Positions 58,800 through 64,000 of a stretch of DNA of 64,000 nt are shown piece after piece. The position numbers and the translations under genes are program-made. Positions within the stretch are counted from its first letter, which is position 1, and every line of letters starts with the position of its first letter. The notes under the pieces were generated by a model. That model saw nothing but the letters and a program-made list of their open reading frames with translations, had not been told where the DNA came from and did no database searches. Origin of the DNA: Polytrichum commune (taxonomy: Eukaryota; Streptophyta; Polytrichopsida; Polytrichales; Polytrichaceae); contig OX485805.1 in NCBI GenBank assembly GCA_950295325.1, positions 9,612,501 through 9,676,500 on the forward strand, given 5' to 3'.

Positions 58800-60242
58800 T
58801 CAACCGAGTTGGTTGCCAGGATAGTCAAGCTCATCACCATGTTTGGCTGTGAAGTGACTGCATGCAACTGGGATGCCAAGGTTTTGTTGTCTTGCAAAAT
58901 CCGCGACAATGAATTTTTTGCGCTCTGGAGCAGGATCGATATTCAACACTTTCTCCTGTAATGGAGCATTGCATGTGGGTGGCATATTACAATTTAGTAT
59001 CTCAACCAAATGCAGAATGTGTTACAATTTGAGGGTTGAATGTATGAACATTGTTCTAAGCCAATACATAGTGCTCACCTGTTTGAACAATAAGAAGACA
59101 TAGCGGTGAACTCCGGCTGGTGGAGCAGGACCCATATATGGAACCACCTCATATCCTTTCTCCCAAATCTCTGCATGCATTTCCACTGTCAGAAAATTCA
59201 CAGCAACCAGAAAGTTTAAGATAAGTACCAACAAGATAATCTGATGCACTATTATTTCTGTAGAACTAGGCTGGCTTAATCACACTCATAAGCTTTCGAG
59301 GTTTATAGTGTTTGCAAGTCAGTTAGGCATGCATTTCCACCGATTTCTGCAACGTTCTGAATTGTACGTAGAGAGTTGAAAGTCCTCTGCAGTTTCGCGT
59401 TTAGAGCAATTGTAAGTGGATAGAACATGCACAAGGTGTCAATCTGGAACTTTCTCAAGACATGAATTGCGAGTTGGTAAAACCAGCCTCAATCACACTC
59501 AAAAGCTTTCGAAGTTTGTAGAGTTTGCAGAAATGGTGCAAGTTTCGAATTTTGAAGAGTTTGCAAATTGATTGAATTGCTAGTCAGTTAGGCATGCAAA
59601 TACATCAGTTTCTGCACTGTTCAAAGCCTCCAGAGAGCTGAAATCCCTCTGCAGACCTAGAGCCCTGCAAAATTGGTGTAAGTTTGCAAGAGTTTGGAGA
59701 GTTTGCAAGTTGATTAAATTACTACAGCAAGTTAGGCATCCATTGCTAGTAATTCTGTCTGCAATGCTCTAAATTTTCACAGGGTTGAAAGCCCGGGCCT
59801 CTCAAATGCAACAACTCTATTTGGTTACATATATAGTCAGATTGGTAAGAAACTATGACCATGACAACGGCTAATCGGGAAGAAAAGTAAGAGGGCACCG
59901 GAAGATTGCACCTTCGGAAGGGGAGATGGAGCCAGGAATGTTGACAACAATCCAATGCAGCCAGTTGCGGTTGCTCGGAGCCTCAGGGCGGGGTGCATCA
60001 GGATCCACCATCAGCAGAGTGAACCTATCTTCCGCGTCACCGAACCCACTCCCACGAAACTCCACATGTGGCTTCGCTTGTGTTTGCTTCACGCGCATGG
60101 CAACCCCGTTCGTGACCTCGATCTCGTTGTAGCCGACTCGCATGTCAAGGAGAGGCGATCCCACGTCCTCCACGACGTCCGGGATGACGCCCTTGGCCTT
60201 CAACTGCTCCAGCTTCAACCCCGCCCCGCTCCCCGCCGCCAT
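58800..60242 (-). CDS. PEBP-family protein, MFT-like
   Basis: A phosphatidylethanolamine-binding protein of the superfamily containing the flowering regulators FT and TFL1 and the seed-dormancy regulator MFT. Three exons on the minus strand: 60242-59912, 59155-59079, 58955-58800; introns are GT-AG and the joined frame gives 187 aa, a normal PEBP length. The ligand-pocket motif DPDAP is at 80-84, LHWIVVNIPG at 95-104, and the second pocket motif GVHRYVFLLF at 125-134. The position equal to FT Tyr85/TFL1 His88 is Trp94, as in MFT, and PYMGPAPPAGVHRY also resembles MFT. The N-terminus (LKLEQLKAKGVIPDVVED) and C-terminus (HFTAKHGDELDYPG) are unlike FT. The first two introns typical of plant PEBP genes are absent. 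Intron 1 sits at the usual third-intron position and intron 2 is at an extra site. Family certain; exact clade and role uncertain. Confidence 0.92.
59280..59800. repeat. degenerate tandem repeats in intron 1 of the PEBP gene
   Basis: Three diverged units recur, each with GTTTGCAAGT, then AGTTAGGCATGCA (59321, 59585; GTTAGGCATCCA at 59731), then TTCTGCA and a GTTGAAAGYCC-like end. They lie wholly in the 756-bp intron between 59156 and 59911. Confidence 0.6.
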
Positions 60243-60388
60243 GAATCCTTCACCGGAAAAATTCTCTCAAACTCGTCGCTCTCCGATCAGCCCAAACAAA
60301 AATCAGTTTCTTTAACAACCCAATTTTTCTCAAACAACTTCAGATCAAATTCAAGAAAAAATCCCAATGAATAGTGGCTTCTGATGGG

Positions 60389-60400
60389 TTATATATATGC
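60389..60400 (-). promoter_or_regulatory. TATA box of the PEBP gene
   Basis: On the minus strand this reads GCATATATATAA, about 150 bp upstream of the start codon. It is the best TATA-like sequence before the gene; transcription would be expected to start near 60360. Confidence 0.5.
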
Positions 60401-60606
60401 TTAACTTATCTGTGCTGAGGTTGGAATCGCATGGTAGTGTTGGTCGAAGTGGCCACAAGTGGCAGTGCTCACGCTCCAGCAGGCCCTAGTACTCACACTT
60501 GGCCATACTGAAAAGTAAGCAAACTGACAGTTTTTTTTATATTGTTTGAGTCGTGATACGTACATCCTGAATCTACGATGACAGGTGGCTGGGAATGAAA
60601 ACATGG

Positions 60607-60896
60607 GGGCTCCCTAAATACCCCCGACGAGCGTTGCAGGTGTCAGGTTCGGAGGCCAAGTTCGGTGGGGTTTATTTTTCTGGCCCTCCCCGTTTTAGCC
60701 ACTTGGTGACTTTTTTTGGTTTTTTTTTTGCTAAATTTGGGTCCTGCGGCCCCAAATTACCCTAGGGAGCCCCTTATGAGATCAAATAAGGCCCCACCCA
60801 ATTAAAAAAATAGGGGGCATGTTTTATGCCAACCCTGCCACCCCCTCCCGAACCTAGCCTCCGAGCCACGCTCGTCGGGGGTATTTAGGCAAATCC
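60607..60896 (+). mobile_element. Mutator-like MITE, 290 bp, in the PEBP promoter region
   Basis: Both ends contain a perfect 22-bp inverted repeat (beginning CCTAAATACCCCCGACGAGC; 60613-60634 and 60868-60889) with weaker outer matches. An exact 10-bp duplication GAAAACATGG flanks it at 60597-60606 and 60897-60906. A 9-10 bp duplication with long terminal repeats points to a MULE-derived element. It is more GC-rich than its surroundings, non-coding, and lies 365 bp upstream of the PEBP start codon. Confidence 0.82.
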
Positions 60897-60906
60897 GAAA
60901 ACATGG

Positions 60907-62125
60907 AACCATGAAATGAAATTGATGGTAAAGTCCGGGAAGCCCAAAAGGCCAAACATCCAAAAGATTGGGTTGTCACTAACTTACATAACTAGAAATA
61001 CTCCTGTGACAGAGTGACAACAATGGTAGTTATCATGATATTAGAGGATTTAACAAACTCTCAAGGTACAGCCAGAAACTCCAACAACGGAAACATCAAT
61101 TTGATCCCGTTGTGTCACGGGAACAGCTCCATTTCTTTCAGAGACCTACAAACAATTCCTGCTCTCTGGAAGATATGAAATAATTTCAGCCGAGAGTATA
61201 TGATCAGTGTTCCATATGAAGCTGTGAATACCTTCCTGTACTCTGGAGTAAATTCAGTTTGTCTGTGAGACACATCTATAGAAAGGAGCATATTGCATGT
61301 AAAATATCACCAAGAACTAGAAGGATCAATTAGATCCCATCATTTCGCGGGACAACAGCTCTCTTTAACAGCTCCATTTAATTCCAGAGACCAACAAAAC
61401 AATTATTGCCAATCAACACAGTTCACTCGCCAGAATCCAACCTAGAAGAGAATAACTTGGACATCCATGCTTGAAGATTCAGATATTTGAACTGAGAGTT
61501 AAATAATCAGTGTTAAACTCACGTATGTCAGCAAGTGCACATACATTTAAACATGAAGCTATGAATTAACCTATGTACCTCCACTTTCTACTTCCGACTA
61601 AATTCAGTGTGTACATGACACATCATGTATGGAAACAAACATTGTACAAGTAAATCTCTGAAATTTTGCATGATGCAAACAGGGTGACATATTCCTCCCC
61701 CTCCTAAGGATATGTGATCTTTAACAATTAACCGTCACAACAATCTCTTCTCAACTAAGACCATACCGTCGCTTGCGTAACATAAGCTGCCCAGAGTGTC
61801 TGACTTTGTAAAAGCAAAAAAGGTGCTACCAACTGCACTACCACCTTAAAACCTGAGCATGCCAGAAAACCTTGCCGATAGAAGGTGGTCATTGTCCAGC
61901 TCCTCTGTCATTCATGTGGAACCTGGCACTCCAGGTATTTGGTCATTCATGTGGAACCTGGTAATTTGGAGAACAACTCCCCTACAGCCTGGAAATGGAG
62001 GCTGGGAGACAAAATTGATTGTTTGATACAGTTGTACCAGTTGAGCAAAGGTCCTACTGGTGCTTTGGAAGGAGAAGGTGAGTCACCGCAAACTTCTGCA
62101 TCATAATGTTGTCCTTTGGAATAAT
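60907..62125. other. intergenic, probable 3' flank of the spatacsin-like gene
   Basis: About 1.2 kb between the PEBP promoter region and the spatacsin stop codon. The right part is likely 3' UTR on the minus strand; ORFs on the + strand overlapping 62060-62317 are shadows. Confidence 0.45.
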
Positions 62126-63861
62126 CTACATGAGGGGAACGTAAGTGCCACCGTGACCTTTCCGAAGGATAAGAGGCCCAGCCACTTCAGGCACCTTGTC
62201 AAGCATTTGCAAGCACGAGTCTACAATTTCAGAAAATCCAGTTGCCACTGTTGCCAGCTGAAGCCGAAGTCGGATGTCTGGAACGTGCTTGAGCAAGATC
62301 CTCATGGACTTCCCTAGGTGCCTGGAATGCTCCATGGGCATCACCCCAGGAGTGAGCCACTTTGTGAAGTCCATCTGATAGCCACGTGCTGAGACTTCAT
62401 TCCGGTAGAAGCGTGCCAGCTCCATAAGCATTGTTGCAGGCAATGGCAGAACTGCAACAAATTCATTAAGGAAGTAATCAAGGCGGTTGGGCTGCAGAAT
62501 CTGATTCCAAAGAACTGGTACCCATTCTGCAGAAGCATTCAGCCCATAAGCTTCCGCCACAATCAGTGCTTCGGGAAACCGCGGTTGTTCAACGAGTAGG
62601 CGTCTTGCATTGGTCTCTGTGAGGTTGAGCCACATAAGATCCGGCATCCGAAGCTGGAGGGACACCATGGACGCTTGTGCACAACACCAGCTGGTGCTCC
62701 GACCTGCAGAATAAGTACAAGAGATTGGTCAAGCTGGTGTAAGGGCTGATCAAAAGGTGGAGAAACTAGAATAGAAAATGATTATGTGAATCACTTTCCA
62801 ACCATTGATGTAACTATGTTACCTAACCTTGTCCTTACCTGCATCAACGTGACTATAATTTTCAGCTGCCTCCATGAACAAGCGCATTGTATCCAAGAGC
62901 TCCTCACTTAATTCTGGATCTTTGTGCTTCACCCACCAATCCACTCCATGTTGTGCTCGTGTCTTGAGCAATCCTGCCATCTCAAATTCCATTTGAAACC
63001 GATTGTATACCTGTAGTGCATTTCACATGGTCAGAAAGTCGCAAATGATAGCATATATGTCAACAAGTAGTTGAACACAGTATAAATGCTGATTTATATT
63101 GAAGAACATTCCATTGGTTTCTTATAAACATATTCTTACCAAGGAAAAAGCATCTTGATCCTGAGGATTGAAGTGGTACAGTGATGAAAGAATCCCCATA
63201 CGAAATCCTTGTATAGCCCGCTTGGACTTGAAGTCTCCATCAACCACATCCAGGGTTTTTGTTTTTTCAAGGAGCATCTCAAGCTGACCATTTTCAATCA
63301 AAATGTCAAGTACAAACCGCAAGGCTTGGAGGTTATTGAGTCCTATCACCAGCAGGGTCAGTGAAACAAAGTCTCCTTCTGCAACATAGGCATCCACACG
63401 GGTTGCAGCAAGGCCGACTAGCACATCAAGACCATCAAGACATCCTGAGGATTCGTAATATTGGTGAGCCAAGATCAACAAATTGACCTGCCACAGAAAC
63501 CACATTAGTTAACTGCCTATCTGCAGTGTGTCAAGAAAATAGAAGCTGTCACATGAGCACGCATGTTAATGGCTGAGAGTGAGTGCATTTTGCCAGCATT
63601 TTGCCAGGGCAAGTGAAATTGCTTCTTTCAAGTGTACAGTTGCTGGAAACATTGAGTGTGGAAACAATAATATACCTCACACGAATGCGGCATGTCACGG
63701 CCACTGATGACGAGTCGCATAAGAGCATGCCCAATCTCAGGCTCTGAATGACAGAGTTTGGCCCATTGCCTAAACTCAGAGACTCTCCATAGCAGTTGTC
63801 CGGGGCCCTCTTCTGTCTCTCCCATTTCACTGAATCCTCCTCGATGTGCTGCTGCAAGTCC
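62126..63861 (-). CDS. spatacsin (SPG11)-like protein, C-terminal part
   Basis: The plant homologue of animal spatacsin, a large endolysosomal protein that in animals works with spastizin and the AP-5 adaptor in lysosome reformation. Four exons are visible on the minus strand: 63861-63676, 63487-63140, 63010-62839 and 62703-62126. All introns are GT-AG and in phase, giving the last 427 residues and the stop. Diagnostic blocks are LLWRVSEFRQWAKLC, SEPEIGHALMRLV, LDVLVGLAATRVDAYVAEGD, ENGQLEMLLEKTKTL, RSTSWCCAQASMVSLQLRMP and the terminal GPLILRKGHGGTYVPLM, all in the order of the Spatacsin_C domain. This end is alpha-helical, without signal peptide or membrane segment. The gene continues beyond the right edge; 63862-64000 looks intronic. 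Family certain; the trafficking role in plants is inferred from animals. Confidence 0.94.
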
Positions 63862-64000
63862 CTGTCCCAACAAACAGCAAGTTTCAGGCAAAGATCACGG
63901 ATAACTAGTAATTTAAGCTTACAGATGTTACTTTATTCCTGGTCTTAAATTCACAAGAGTGACAAAGTATAATACTCCTACTGTATTATATGCAAGGGAG

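Noticed and set aside
59926-60374. Long + strand ORFs opposite PEBP exon 1
   Set aside because: They are shadows of the GC-rich first exon; the minus frame has the family motifs.
1-64000. CRISPR array, organelle insert, rRNA genes or centromeric satellite
   Set aside because: No regular short-repeat/spacer pattern, organellar gene, rRNA signature or long tandem array was seen.

Overview
The window looks like nuclear DNA of a flowering plant. Three spliced plant genes occupy the right-hand third (about 47.3-64 kb). The left 47 kb is AT-rich, gene-poor and packed with short non-autonomous transposable elements (MITEs, SINEs, foldback elements). A Stowaway-type MITE with the classic angiosperm terminus supports a flowering plant, but I cannot name the species. 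I found no bacterial, organellar, CRISPR, rRNA or stand-alone tRNA sequence.

Left region (1-47.3 kb). The most regular family is a ~500-bp Tourist/Harbinger-like MITE. It has five full copies (1104, 7290, 23928, 25237, 27181) with 3-bp target duplications, and one copy is nested inside a fragment of another. A second family of ~345 bp ends in G homopolymers (14-362 and 19584-19924), and both copies carry exact 8-bp target duplications. A tRNA-derived SINE is present twice, one copy with a perfect 15-bp duplication. Several palindromic elements share a TATTTAGTGTCA-like end. A decayed piggyBac transposase lies at ~15.1-16.5 kb. The 18.1-22.0 kb stretch is purine-rich on the + strand and repeatedly contains ACTATAG-like words that I cannot explain.

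Right region (47.3-64 kb). All three recognised genes are on the minus strand. (1) 52111-47303 is a complete ten-exon TruA-family tRNA pseudouridine synthase gene; I resolved every exon boundary and the joined frame encodes 352 aa. (2) 60242-58800 is a complete three-exon gene for a 187-aa PEBP protein (FT/TFL1/MFT superfamily) with MFT-like signature residues but unusual intron positions. A MITE with a 10-bp target duplication sits in its upstream region. (3) 63861-62126 holds the last four visible exons (427 aa) of a spatacsin (SPG11)-like gene whose 5' part lies beyond the right edge. Between genes 1 and 2 are a Stowaway MITE, an exon-like ORF beside a palindromic repeat, and a decayed retroelement fragment.

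The genes do not form a pathway: one acts in tRNA modification, one in PEBP signalling and one in endolysosomal trafficking. The most unusual content is the mobile DNA and the atypical PEBP gene.
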